A DNA stretch of 64,000 bases from a virus, in the IMG/VR virus record IMGVR_UViG_3300050821_001227, positions 1 through 64,000 of that record. One strand, written 5' to 3'. Shown one piece after another: positions 49,068 through 58,518 of the stretch (within the stretch, counting starts at the first letter, position 1; each line of letters starts with the position of its first letter). The notes under the pieces were generated by a model. That model was not told where the DNA came from. It ran no database searches and was given only the letters and a program-made list of their open reading frames with translations. Made by a program: the position numbers and the translations under genes.

Positions 49068-50263
49068 GTGCTCCTACAAAGGTGCAATTGGTTGGTGGGC
49101 ATTTCCAAGACACGATGGGCAACATTCTCGCAGAAGGCTCCTTGGTGATGGAGTTGGTGCAGGATGAGCAACTCTCCAACAGCACTGGGCAGGTTTGCGG
49201 CGGCATAAAAATTACCGTACCACTGGACGAGGAAGGTAACGTGTTCGGTACCTCTGGTGATGAGTCGGAGCCTAACCAGTACGTATGGCCCACTGACGTG
49301 ATGACGCCTTCGGGCGCTTCTTATACTGTGTGGGGATATGCGGCAGATGGGCAGCTTGCTTGGGGTCCGAATTACAATCTTCTGGTTCCCAGTGGCGCAA
49401 CGTTTGATGTTGATAACTGGATTCCTAATTCGACGGGGAACAATGGTGCCGGAAATACAGGCGGCATCACTCTTCAAACAAACGGAACCAATAACGGCAG
49501 TCAGCAGTTACTTGATTTACAACAAGGTGCGAACATTACTTTGACCGACAACGGTTCTGGGCAGATTACAATTTCGTCTGCCGGGTCGAGTGGTCCGAGA
49601 AACCGAAGCTGGCATGGTTGGACTACGGATGGTTCGGATGCAGTCATTTCTCCAGTAGACGGTTTTGGTTGTACACCTTCGGGTTCAAGTTCCTCCGGTC
49701 TTGGTGTCGCACCAACTGCTGCACTACCAGCGATGGTAAACATCAACACAGGTGCCGCGTCAAGCGTTCAGTACGTAGCTGCGAATGGGTCTCCTCACAC
49801 AGTTGGCAAAACTGTTACATTAGGCATTTTGGGGTTGGTTGAGTTAAAAGCGCAGCAACCCGCGACAACTACGAAGCGCGTATGGATTGGTTTGTTGGGC
49901 GGTATGCCAAACAATGCGACATTTTATGCATCGGATACTCCAGTCGAACCGACGTGCGCATTCAGGTACTCGACCCATGCAAGCGATACCGCGTGGGAAT
50001 GTGTTGTCACGGACGGTACGACCCAGTTGACCGTTAGTTCGAGCGTTGCTATTGACACCGCACTGCACACATTCGCGATTCAATTCACGACTCCAAATGT
50101 TTTGTTTTTCATTGACGGAGTATTGGTCGCAACTGTAGCAATTACGACTACAACCCTGACCACGGCTACGGGGTTCTGTCCGTGCATGACGGTGGATAAC
50201 GTTGGGTCAAGTAACAATGTGTCGTCGAATCTCAGTTACATTTATTGGGACACAAACGTCTAA
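49064..50263 (+). CDS. Tail fibre-like protein with lectin-like C-terminus
   Basis: 399 residues. The N-terminal 110 residues form a small beta domain. A Gly/Asn/Thr-rich linker follows (STGNNGAGNTGGITLQTNGT). The last 230 residues look like a concanavalin/LamG-type jelly roll (LHTFAIQFTTPNVLFFIDGV). Probably a host-surface glycan-binding appendage. Confidence 0.7.
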   Translation: MSAPTKVQLVGGHFQDTMGNILAEGSLVMELVQDEQLSNSTGQVCGGIKITVPLDEEGNVFGTSGDESEPNQYVWPTDVMTPSGASYTVWGYAADGQLAWGPNYNLLVPSGATFDVDNWIPNSTGNNGAGNTGGITLQTNGTNNGSQQLLDLQQGANITLTDNGSGQITISSAGSSGPRNRSWHGWTTDGSDAVISPVDGFGCTPSGSSSSGLGVAPTAALPAMVNINTGAASSVQYVAANGSPHTVGKTVTLGILGLVELKAQQPATTTKRVWIGLLGGMPNNATFYASDTPVEPTCAFRYSTHASDTAWECVVTDGTTQLTVSSSVAIDTALHTFAIQFTTPNVLFFIDGVLVATVAITTTTLTTATGFCPCMTVDNVGSSNNVSSNLSYIYWDTNV

Positions 50264-50273
50264 GGAGCACTAA

Positions 50274-53200
50274 ATGCCAGCACAGATTCCAGCAAATGGC
50301 GGACAGCCACAGAAACCTACGAAGTCGGCGTCCCTGTACACTGGACGATTTTTCCAAGGTCTTAATACAAACAGAAGCCCGCTGCGTATGGGCGGGATGA
50401 CTTGGATTTACGAGAAGTTCTACGGCGGGCAGAACGATGCTTTGATCGGCGGACTTAACACAGAAATCAGCAATCGTCTGACCCTGTGCCGTCGTCCCGG
50501 CAACCCTGTCTACACCAATCCCACGAGTGGTGTAGTCAGCGCCACGTTTGACGACGTGGATCGTTTTGAGTCGTTCCACTTGCTTGGTCCCACGACCGAG
50601 GACATTGATGTTATGATCGACACCGTTGGAACCTCTGGTGGCGATCAGCCTAGCATCTGGACAGGTCTGGATGCTACTGGCGTACGCGGAACCTTTCCGG
50701 GCGGAAGCAAAAAACAACTTGTGTTCCAGAAGTCTGTGGCGCAGCAAGCGTACATGGAATCGGTCGGCAACACTCTGTTCTTTGGTGATGGCGCTGAACA
50801 GCGTAAATGGCTGGAGACGGTCATTACGTGGGCAAGCATTCCTTCGGGCGTGCTCTCAGCCGGACAGTACCCGTACTACACGACGTACCTTGTCGATTCG
50901 AATTTTAACATCCAACAATTGATCGGCACGATTCTAAACAACTCGGGCAGTTCCAACCACGTCACTATCGCCTCCGATGGCGTCACGGTGACGTTGAACT
51001 TTGCGTCTGCTGGCGTTGTCACGAACTCAGGGCTGGTATCTGGTACCACGGCACTGCCGCAATCTGGCAGCCCGGTTACCTTCATCGACTTTACAACCGT
51101 CACACAGTTGAACGGCCAGCTTGGGTACGTCACCAATATCGCGGGAGCCGTTGTGACCGTGGTTCTGACTACCGCAGTTGCGCCTCACTCTGTTGTGTCC
51201 GATCCCGGCAACATGATTATCGTGAATGGCGGAACACCGACCAAAGGTAACAGCGAACCGACATGGGCAACTGTCGCGCTGGCACCCGCAGCCGTGTGGC
51301 CTTTCCCTGATAACGTTCTCACCATCGACGGCACCGCGCTGTGGATCAATCGCAGCCTAGTCACGTCTACACAAGCCGCAGGTATTTTCAACTGGGGTAT
51401 CAAGGGACCGACAGGGCAATTGGCCAAGGTCTCGCCGAATATTGGCAGCGGAACATGGCAGCCGAACACGTACTACTCGCTCGATGGCGTACTGATCGAT
51501 AGCAACGGAAACCTTCAACAGGTCTCCACGGTTGGCACTGGCGGAGCAGTAACCCCGACTTGGCAGACGAGTGTTGGTCTGGTCACCAGCGCAACAGGCG
51601 GAACCGCAAAATGGACGATGATCCAGACTGCGGCTTCTCTGACGTACGCAAGCGGCACCGTGTACTGTCCAGAGCACGTCGATCCTATTTCCGGGCAACC
51701 TGTGAATGGGACCGGACAGTACATCAAGCAGAACGCTGCTGGCGTACCTTGCTTGTTTCAGCTTCAACCGAACATCCAGCCGCAAATCATTCAGCAAGCG
51801 GCAACACCGTCGAACACTAACATGAGTGCGGGCGACTATGTTGATCTGTGGTACTACGCTGGAGACGGCAATTCCGGATTATTCAAACCCGTGCCAGCCA
51901 CAACTGGTGGCGCAACGGCGACCGCAAAAGTCAACAGTTTGATTTTCAATCCCGGTCCGGACCCGAACGAACAACCCATGGTTAATGCTACGCTGAACCA
52001 AGCGGGCGAAATCACGGGTGTCACGACTCCGTGGGCAAGCGCGACCGCGAATTACAGCATGGTGGCTTTGTTCTCTGTCCTCATCACGCCAGAGTTCATG
52101 TTGGCTACTGGCGGACAATGCCAGTTGCTCATAAGCCACGATGACGGAATGGTCATCGGCTGCGCTCAGTCGAACGTGACATGGGCAGGCCCGCAGAACC
52201 TCAACGGTCAGTCAGTGTCAGCCCTGAACAGCTTCGCTCTGATTGGCGGAAACAACGTCAATGGCGATGTTGAAGATACCGGAATCATCACCTTCCCGAA
52301 CGCGGGCGTGTATGATTTCGAAATCAACTACTTTCAAAACATTAACGAACAAACACTTGTCGTGCAGATGAACGGCTTCACGCCTCCTCCTGCTGTCGGT
52401 CCTTACACCGTCACATCCTGCGCTAATGCATCGGCAGGAAGCACTGTGTACGCCGGGACGTTCCCGGTTGGTGTTGCAAGTCCAGTCGGACAGACGTTCG
52501 ACGTTACGGGCTTCGTCACGAATCCGGGCAACAATGGGTACTGGCCTTGCACAGCAGCGACGACCACGCACTTGACGTTGACCAACCCGAACGGTGTTGC
52601 AGAGACGGCAACCGCTGTGGCGACGTGTAAGAGCATTCGTACGATGGCAGCAGCATCGGCACCTTCTTGGCCCTCATGGGGCGTAGGAAGTGCGCCGGGC
52701 TATCCTTCTGTCACAGAGCAAGGCAGCTATCCCGGTAATGGGCACGGTGTGTACGCCCCCACGGGCGGAACCGCGACATGGAACAACCATGGGCCTGCGG
52801 CAGACTTTGTGTTCAAAGCGAACCAGAGTTTTACGCTGGCTGACACCATCACTACGGATGTCAACCAGAATCAAGAAGCGCCCTATCGAACGGGCTACAC
52901 TTCTACGGTTCAACCGACTTGGCAGAAGGCGCTCAACGCGCTGACCACCGATAACCCGAATCTGGTATGGATCAATCAAGGTCCACAGGCTTCGACCGCA
53001 AATCCGACGACACTGACCGCAGCTTCTGGTTGGAAGTACGGAGTCGCGCTTGTCAACTCTCTTGACGACACCGTATCCAATATGTCTCAGTTCTCACCGA
53101 CTACAGGGCCAGTGACGAATGCGTCATACATCAACATCCCAGCAGGGTACGGCTTGCCGCCGATTGCGCAGATCGACCCGCAAGCAGACTATGTCAACAT

Positions 53201-54476
53201 CTACCGTACGACAGATGGTGGAGCAATCCCTCTTCTGATCCCCGGCGTTGACAACAGCGGTTACACGATCCCCCTGAACGAGTACCTGAAGAACGGATTT
53301 CAAGACACAACTCAGGACACCGGGTTGAACACTGAAATAACAGGAGCACAGGCTGGAGAGAACACCCCTCCCGCTCTCGGCGCGATAAACTTGGTCTATC
53401 ACCTGAATCGTCTCTGGTACAGCATCGGAAACGTAGTTTATTATACGACCGGCCCGGCAACCCCGGATGGTAACGGGTTGAACGGAACGGCCCCACTGAA
53501 CTTTGACCAGATGCCTTCACTCGTCAAGAGAATGTTCCCGACTTCAATCGGTCTTCTCGTGTTCACCATTTCCGATGTGTACATCATTGCGGGACAAGGA
53601 ACCACGACCAACCCGATTCAGCCCGGCGAACCTTATCTGCCGGGAGTCGGACTACTGAGCTACAACGCGCTAGACAACTGTGGCACCATCATCGGCCTTC
53701 TGACAACAGACGGAACTCAGATGATGATCGACCCCGGTGGAGGTTTCATTGACTCCGGTCAGCCCATTGGTAACAACTTTGCGCTCCGGAAGAACGACGT
53801 TCTCGGTCAGAACTGGAACCCGTCCGATGCATACGTCGCATGGTACGTGAACGGCGAAGATCAAGCATGGTATATCGCGGATGGACAGACGGGATGGTAC
53901 AGACTGTGTGCCACGCCTGCTCCTGAAACGGGATATAGTTGGTCACCCTTTGCTCAGATCGCTGGCGGAACTAATGATTCGCCTTCGATACAAGCTGTGC
54001 AGAGTATTGAAGTTCAGCCCGGCATCAAGAGACTTTTGAGCGGACCCTTTGGGACTGGTCAGATTCTGCGGCGTGCATCTCTGGCAACCCCATCCTTCAC
54101 AGATGGAGCGGCAGCGTATCGTGCGTATGCAGACATAGGCTCCTTGGTACTGGTTGACCCCGGCCAAGCAGCAGGCGTGAACTTCGTGACCACAGAGTGT
54201 GTGAAGGTAGGAACTCCACTCACCCTCGGCATGTTGTTCGACGAAGCCGAACCGTACACCAACGTGCCGTTCTCCATTCTACGGAACTGGGAGAATGATC
54301 CACCTAACCGTCCCAAGTCCCGCAGTCTTCTGTCACAGCGTTTCTATGTGTCAGACGACGAAGACATCGACGCAATTTGTCGGAACATTCAGTTGCGGGT
54401 AGACTGGGGCACCGATACAGTACAGAACGAATTGCTCACTTATAGTGTGTTCGGTTCGTACTATGCTGAAAACTAG
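50274..54476 (+). CDS. Very large tail/appendage protein with PA14-like domain
   Basis: 1400 residues, AAGGAG upstream. Many beta-rich repeats. Around 600-700 the order CQLLISHDDGMVIGC ... FPNAGVYDFEINYFQNINEQ is typical of PA14 carbohydrate-binding domains. Near 720-790, an Ig-like segment (GQTFDVTGFVTNPGNNGYWP). The C-terminal 400 residues look like a conserved tail platform (NLVYHLNRLWYSIGNVVYYT). A central tail protein with built-in adhesion domains. Confidence 0.75.
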   Translation: MPAQIPANGGQPQKPTKSASLYTGRFFQGLNTNRSPLRMGGMTWIYEKFYGGQNDALIGGLNTEISNRLTLCRRPGNPVYTNPTSGVVSATFDDVDRFESFHLLGPTTEDIDVMIDTVGTSGGDQPSIWTGLDATGVRGTFPGGSKKQLVFQKSVAQQAYMESVGNTLFFGDGAEQRKWLETVITWASIPSGVLSAGQYPYYTTYLVDSNFNIQQLIGTILNNSGSSNHVTIASDGVTVTLNFASAGVVTNSGLVSGTTALPQSGSPVTFIDFTTVTQLNGQLGYVTNIAGAVVTVVLTTAVAPHSVVSDPGNMIIVNGGTPTKGNSEPTWATVALAPAAVWPFPDNVLTIDGTALWINRSLVTSTQAAGIFNWGIKGPTGQLAKVSPNIGSGTWQPNTYYSLDGVLIDSNGNLQQVSTVGTGGAVTPTWQTSVGLVTSATGGTAKWTMIQTAASLTYASGTVYCPEHVDPISGQPVNGTGQYIKQNAAGVPCLFQLQPNIQPQIIQQAATPSNTNMSAGDYVDLWYYAGDGNSGLFKPVPATTGGATATAKVNSLIFNPGPDPNEQPMVNATLNQAGEITGVTTPWASATANYSMVALFSVLITPEFMLATGGQCQLLISHDDGMVIGCAQSNVTWAGPQNLNGQSVSALNSFALIGGNNVNGDVEDTGIITFPNAGVYDFEINYFQNINEQTLVVQMNGFTPPPAVGPYTVTSCANASAGSTVYAGTFPVGVASPVGQTFDVTGFVTNPGNNGYWPCTAATTTHLTLTNPNGVAETATAVATCKSIRTMAAASAPSWPSWGVGSAPGYPSVTEQGSYPGNGHGVYAPTGGTATWNNHGPAADFVFKANQSFTLADTITTDVNQNQEAPYRTGYTSTVQPTWQKALNALTTDNPNLVWINQGPQASTANPTTLTAASGWKYGVALVNSLDDTVSNMSQFSPTTGPVTNASYINIPAGYGLPPIAQIDPQADYVNIYRTTDGGAIPLLIPGVDNSGYTIPLNEYLKNGFQDTTQDTGLNTEITGAQAGENTPPALGAINLVYHLNRLWYSIGNVVYYTTGPATPDGNGLNGTAPLNFDQMPSLVKRMFPTSIGLLVFTISDVYIIAGQGTTTNPIQPGEPYLPGVGLLSYNALDNCGTIIGLLTTDGTQMMIDPGGGFIDSGQPIGNNFALRKNDVLGQNWNPSDAYVAWYVNGEDQAWYIADGQTGWYRLCATPAPETGYSWSPFAQIAGGTNDSPSIQAVQSIEVQPGIKRLLSGPFGTGQILRRASLATPSFTDGAAAYRAYADIGSLVLVDPGQAAGVNFVTTECVKVGTPLTLGMLFDEAEPYTNVPFSILRNWENDPPNRPKSRSLLSQRFYVSDDEDIDAICRNIQLRVDWGTDTVQNELLTYSVFGSYYAEN

Positions 54477-54484
54477 GAGCAACT

Positions 54485-55186
54485 ATGCCCTCAGTCCAAG
54501 ACGCAATCAACGCAGATCGTTCGAAGCTGACACCTATCAGTGACGCGCAGCAGATGGATCAAAAACCACCTGCTGCGCAAAGCGATTCGCGCCTCAATAG
54601 TTTGTTGAAGTCGCCCTACGCACGCTGTCCACTGCCTGCGTCGAACAACTCAGCCGACTCGTTGCGTCAATGGGGACAAGGCACGGATGTTCCAGTGTTT
54701 CGAACATCGGCACCTCCACTCAATTCCAACAATGGGGGCGGCAGCACCATAATCAATAGTAGTGCCACATCTTCAAGTAGCTCCGGTGGCACTACACCAG
54801 CTACTCTGCCGAGTTCGCAGAACGCCAGCGTAACAACGCCGACGTTAGCACCCGGCCAAACATGGACAGGCACGTTGCAGATGGCGAAGTCCTTCATCGT
54901 AGTTCAGGTGACTGGTAGTGCATTCTGCCGCGTCGAACTGTATGGCACCAAGATCGCGCAGACGCTCGATATAGGCCGTCCGGTTACGCAGGGTCCATCG
55001 AACACCACGACGGGTCTCATCTTAGATGTAGCGTTGCTAACCGCCAAGACATGGCAGGTTCTGGACTGTGTAGGATCGAACGATGATTCGACGCGGTCGG
55101 CAACGATCTACATCACGGTCACAAATCTTTCAACGGGCGCAGGAGCAATCACGGCCTCGTTGTTGTTTGTACCAGAGGAAAGTTAG
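54485..55186 (+). CDS. Tail appendage protein
   Basis: 233 residues. Helical, polar N-terminus, then a Ser/Thr/Gly linker (STIINSSATSSSSSGGTTPA), then a compact beta domain (QTWTGTLQMAKSFIVVQVTG). Likely an adhesin or fibre component. Its stop overlaps the still-open frame of the next gene, which lacks a normal start (see 55192). Confidence 0.68.
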   Translation: MPSVQDAINADRSKLTPISDAQQMDQKPPAAQSDSRLNSLLKSPYARCPLPASNNSADSLRQWGQGTDVPVFRTSAPPLNSNNGGGSTIINSSATSSSSSGGTTPATLPSSQNASVTTPTLAPGQTWTGTLQMAKSFIVVQVTGSAFCRVELYGTKIAQTLDIGRPVTQGPSNTTTGLILDVALLTAKTWQVLDCVGSNDDSTRSATIYITVTNLSTGAGAITASLLFVPEES

Positions 55187-55191
55187 AGGGT

Positions 55192-56022
55192 ATTTATACG
55201 TCGGGAACCGCACAAATATTTCCGGTTGTAGGTTCGAATCTAAACATCCCCAACCCTCTGCCCACTAACGTTACTGAATGGGACAGTACCACATTGACCG
55301 GGGCACCTACCAATTGGGGAACCGCGCCATCTGGACTCGTCATCGGCGGGAACGTAGAACTATTTGCAGGCAATTCGGCTCTTGTGTGCGATGGGTCGAG
55401 CCGCCTGCTTGTTAACATTGGAGCAGGCTCTGTCGGCATTGCAGGCTCAGTCGTCGCTACAGTCTCGGGCAATGTTACGGTGAATCAAGGAACGTCCCCG
55501 TGGGCTAGTAAAGATGCGGCGGATATGTCAGGGACGGTGCCCGGAACGGCACCATCTTCAACAGTAATTGTCGGAGAAATTTACAACAGCGCGGCCCCGG
55601 TCCCTATGGCAGGGCAGACGTTGCCAATACAGGCCGATGCTTACGGCAATGCATTTACACGAACCTCGCGACGGAGCCTTACAGTTGCACAGGCTACAAC
55701 CATCGCAAGTTCGACAGCAGTAACTACGGTTTTGGCAGCGCAAGCTGCTAATGTGTTTGCCGATATCACTGATTTGGTTATAACCGTGACGCCGCAGTCC
55801 GTTACAGGCGTGACAGGCACGGCAACGCTTTCGGATGGTACCAATAGTTATGTGTTTGATATCGTGGACGCCACTCTTACGGGTACGGTGAGCGCGCTCG
55901 TGATGAATTTCACTACACCCTTGGCCGCAGCGACGGCAGCGACAGCATGGACAATTGCCCTTAGTAATGGTACAATGACAGTGCACGTCGTAATTAATGC
56001 TGTTTTGCAGAAAGTTTCATAG
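55192..56022 (+). CDS. Structural protein with no conventional start codon
   Basis: About 276 residues. Coherent protein sequence (SGTAQIFPVVGSNLNI, then TEWDSTTLTGAPTNWGTAPS) extends well upstream of the first TTG (55294), and the frame is open into the preceding gene. No ATG, GTG or TTG exists between the end of that gene and this sequence. Candidates are ATT 55192 or ACG 55198 behind AGAGG, or a -1 frameshift from 54485-55186, which is in the right relative frame. The product is beta-rich, with an Ig-like second half. Confidence 0.62.
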   Translation: MYTSGTAQIFPVVGSNLNIPNPLPTNVTEWDSTTLTGAPTNWGTAPSGLVIGGNVELFAGNSALVCDGSSRLLVNIGAGSVGIAGSVVATVSGNVTVNQGTSPWASKDAADMSGTVPGTAPSSTVIVGEIYNSAAPVPMAGQTLPIQADAYGNAFTRTSRRSLTVAQATTIASSTAVTTVLAAQAANVFADITDLVITVTPQSVTGVTGTATLSDGTNSYVFDIVDATLTGTVSALVMNFTTPLAAATAATAWTIALSNGTMTVHVVINAVLQKVS

Positions 56023-56029
56023 AGGACAC

Positions 56030-56236
56030 ATGCCGCAACTAACTACCAATAGTACGCCCGTCGTTGTGGAGGGTTTTGAATCACCTCTGTTAGAAATTCT
56101 CGGAGCGATTCTTTTAGAACTTCGCGCCCTTAGACTCGCCACGGTCGCACTTGCAACCGAGGGCGGATTGGCAAAAGAGGCAGATTTTGACCCAGCTTTG
56201 TTAAAGACGGAGTTGGATGTATTGACGCAGCCATAG
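56030..56236 (+). CDS. Small helical protein
   Basis: 68 residues from ATG 56030 with AGAGGA upstream. Central amphipathic helix (ESPLLEILGAILLELRALRL). No family recognised. Confidence 0.65.
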   Translation: MPQLTTNSTPVVVEGFESPLLEILGAILLELRALRLATVALATEGGLAKEADFDPALLKTELDVLTQP

Positions 56237-56255
56237 GCTGAGAAACGAGAAATTT

Positions 56256-56900
56256 ATGGCTTTAATGCAAGGTAATCAAGGTCAGGCTGGAAAACAGACT
56301 GGCCAGAATTTGACAGCAGGACTCGGAGAATATTCCGAGATATTGGCATCAGAGTTGATGCCTCGGTACTACGAGCAGAACTATCGTGGCAACGTCTTCA
56401 ACGCCTCGAATCAGGCCGCTGTCACTGCGCCTGCCGCTTTAACCGCTTCGAGTGTCAACTTCACTCTGTATAACCCGCTTGGTTCTGGAGTCAACGCGGT
56501 TTTGAATTTTGTTGACATCACGGTTGCTCAGTTGACCGAAACGACTGCGGGCTCGTATCAAGTGTTGTTGGTAGCGAACACCGTCCCCGGCCAAGCTGCG
56601 CCTTCAACGACCACCTCGCTGACGGCACAATCTTCGTTACTTGGTAGTTCCGCCACACCAAAATGTAAAGCCTACAGTACCGCCACGCTGGCGGCTGTAC
56701 CCACTGTTGTCAAGCCGCTTTTTTCTATAACTTCAGCAGCGACAATTAGCGGAGCAATTGCAAACGGTTCGTCTGACAATATCGGAGGGTCACTCATCCT
56801 CACTCCCGGTTCTTACATAAGTGTGCAAGGAATCGGAACTTCAGAAACAACGTCGCCCGGACTAATTGTAGGAATGTCGTGGATGGAAGTCCCGGTCTAA
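56256..56900 (+). CDS. Structural protein
   Basis: 214 residues. Helical start, then a beta-rich body (SVNFTLYNPLGSGVNAVLNF) with low charge and many Ser, Thr and Ala. Composition matches the surrounding virion proteins. No family recognised. Confidence 0.65.
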   Translation: MALMQGNQGQAGKQTGQNLTAGLGEYSEILASELMPRYYEQNYRGNVFNASNQAAVTAPAALTASSVNFTLYNPLGSGVNAVLNFVDITVAQLTETTAGSYQVLLVANTVPGQAAPSTTTSLTAQSSLLGSSATPKCKAYSTATLAAVPTVVKPLFSITSAATISGAIANGSSDNIGGSLILTPGSYISVQGIGTSETTSPGLIVGMSWMEVPV

Positions 56901-56914
56901 CTTCTAGGAGCCCC

Positions 56915-57325
56915 ATGATAACCAGCCGAAGAATAAGTGAAGAAGATCGGGCAGGCATCGAACAGGCACTCGCCCGAGACTTCTTTCATCCCGGCACGCA
57001 GTCATCTGTGTTCTTCGAGCCGGGCACGGTCACAAATATCTATGAGGAAGATCACCAACCAGTTCTTCTTGTAAAGGTGTACAAGTGCTTGCACCTAGAT
57101 TTGATGTGCTACGACAATGCCGACACCGTAAGAAACAGAGCGGTGCTTCAAGCAGGCTGGATCAGGCTAATCGCTGACGCAAAAGCGAATGGCTTCAAAG
57201 AGATTGTAACTTCCGTGAATGGACCCGCTCTACTTAAGTTCCTGACCAAGAAGGTCGAGGATGGCGGCTTCGGGTTCGAGGAAGTGAACGTCGATGGTCA
57301 AATCGCCCTGAGACGGGCGCTGTAG
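56915..57325 (+). CDS. GNAT-like hypothetical protein
   Basis: 136 residues from ATG 56915 with TAGGAG upstream. The N-terminus (ISEEDRAGIEQALARD), strand order and a helix after a turn (AVLQAGWIRLIADAKANGFK, then EIVTSVNG) recall a small GNAT acetyltransferase fold, but the acetyl-CoA signature is not clear. Unknown role between structural genes. Confidence 0.6.
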   Translation: MITSRRISEEDRAGIEQALARDFFHPGTQSSVFFEPGTVTNIYEEDHQPVLLVKVYKCLHLDLMCYDNADTVRNRAVLQAGWIRLIADAKANGFKEIVTSVNGPALLKFLTKKVEDGGFGFEEVNVDGQIALRRAL

Positions 57326-57334
57326 GAAGGACAC

Positions 57335-57805
57335 ATGGCTGGAAAGATAAACACAAGTTTGATCGGGCCGCGTTTGAAGCATCGAGGCTTCTTCAGTCAG
57401 CGCGTGTACACGGCACGCTATTTTGAGAAGCTGGGGCGGGCAAGAGTATTTACGCCCGAACAACGGGAAGCAATGCGAATCACCACCAAAGAATGGTGCC
57501 GTGTCCAGTATCGTACGAGTGAAGAGTACCGCTTCTCGAAGCGGGTAGCCAAGTTAAAACTGGTTCATGAGTTCACCTTGGCACAGTACAAACAAATGCT
57601 TGTTGAACAAGGCAACGCTTGTTGGATTTGCCATCGTAAGTTTTCAGCGGAAATGCCTCCGTGTATCGACCACGATCACGAAGCGCGCATTGTGCGGCAT
57701 TTACTATGCGACCCGTGTAACATCGGTATCGGCACCTTTCAGGAATCTATTGAGTGGTTGCGGAGAGCGGCGTTATATCTTGAGACGCATCGGAAAGGAA
57801 TATAA
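57335..57805 (+). CDS. Endonuclease VII-type HNH nuclease
   Basis: 156 residues, GGAAGGA upstream. Core: CWICHRKFSAEMPPCIDHDH, then RHLLCDPCNIGIGTFQES. The final helix (WLRRAALYLETHRK) matches the relatives at 38650 and 39788. A mobile endonuclease just before the internal virion genes. Confidence 0.9.
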   Translation: MAGKINTSLIGPRLKHRGFFSQRVYTARYFEKLGRARVFTPEQREAMRITTKEWCRVQYRTSEEYRFSKRVAKLKLVHEFTLAQYKQMLVEQGNACWICHRKFSAEMPPCIDHDHEARIVRHLLCDPCNIGIGTFQESIEWLRRAALYLETHRKGI

Positions 57806-57806
57806 T

Positions 57807-58505
57807 ATGTGTCTCGGAGTGGGAGCAAGTTCAGGCTCTAAAGCAATCAACAACGAAGCGGGGGCCGTCTATGGAACGGCCATTACACAGGCCAAAGCTG
57901 AGTTCGGAGACGCCAACACGGTGTTTAACGATCTAGTCAAAAGCACGGCCCCGATTGTTGCTGCGGGTCCGGAACAAACAGGATTCTCGGCACAGCAAGA
58001 ATCCGCTATCAACGCGGCTACCATCGACCAAACTGCGGCTCAGTACAAGAACGCAGCCACAGCCGTCAAGAGTGACATCGCTGGTCAAGGTGGAGGCAAT
58101 ATTGCCCTGCCGTCCGGCGTAAACATCGCCACGGAAGAAGCGCTGGCGGAAGCTGGCGCACAACAGACCGCGTCAGGTTTGCGCTCGAACCTACAGGCTG
58201 ATTACGCTGCGGGCAACCAGAATTGGGAATTTGCTACAGGCGCGCTCACCAAAGCGCCCGGCGTATTCTCGGACGCTAACACAGCGACCGCCGATACAGC
58301 CAAGCTGGGCGATACTGCACTTCAGTCCCAAAGCGTTATCAACGCGGCTCCATCATGGCAGAAGATTGCGATGGGTGCACTGGGTTCAGGTATTGAAGCT
58401 GCCTCGAATTTTATCCCCGGCGCAGGCCCGGTGCTGGGAGCCGTTTCAAATGTTGCCGGGAATGCCGTTTCGGGTGCTGTAGACAGTTCCGGACAGAGCA
58501 GCTAA
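57807..58505 (+). CDS. Internal virion or tail protein
   Basis: 232 residues from ATG 57807, preceded by GAAAGGAA. Ala/Gly/Gln-rich helical protein with a hydrophobic C-terminal region (NFIPGAGPVLGAVSNVAGNA), as in T7-like internal virion proteins that insert into membranes. No catalytic motif. Confidence 0.65.
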   Translation: MCLGVGASSGSKAINNEAGAVYGTAITQAKAEFGDANTVFNDLVKSTAPIVAAGPEQTGFSAQQESAINAATIDQTAAQYKNAATAVKSDIAGQGGGNIALPSGVNIATEEALAEAGAQQTASGLRSNLQADYAAGNQNWEFATGALTKAPGVFSDANTATADTAKLGDTALQSQSVINAAPSWQKIAMGALGSGIEAASNFIPGAGPVLGAVSNVAGNAVSGAVDSSGQSS

Positions 58506-58518
58506 TCAGGAGATTATT

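Noticed and set aside
55225-55245. GGTTCGAATC, resembling a tRNA T-loop
   Set aside because: The flanks do not form a T-arm, there is no cloverleaf, and the bases are coding.
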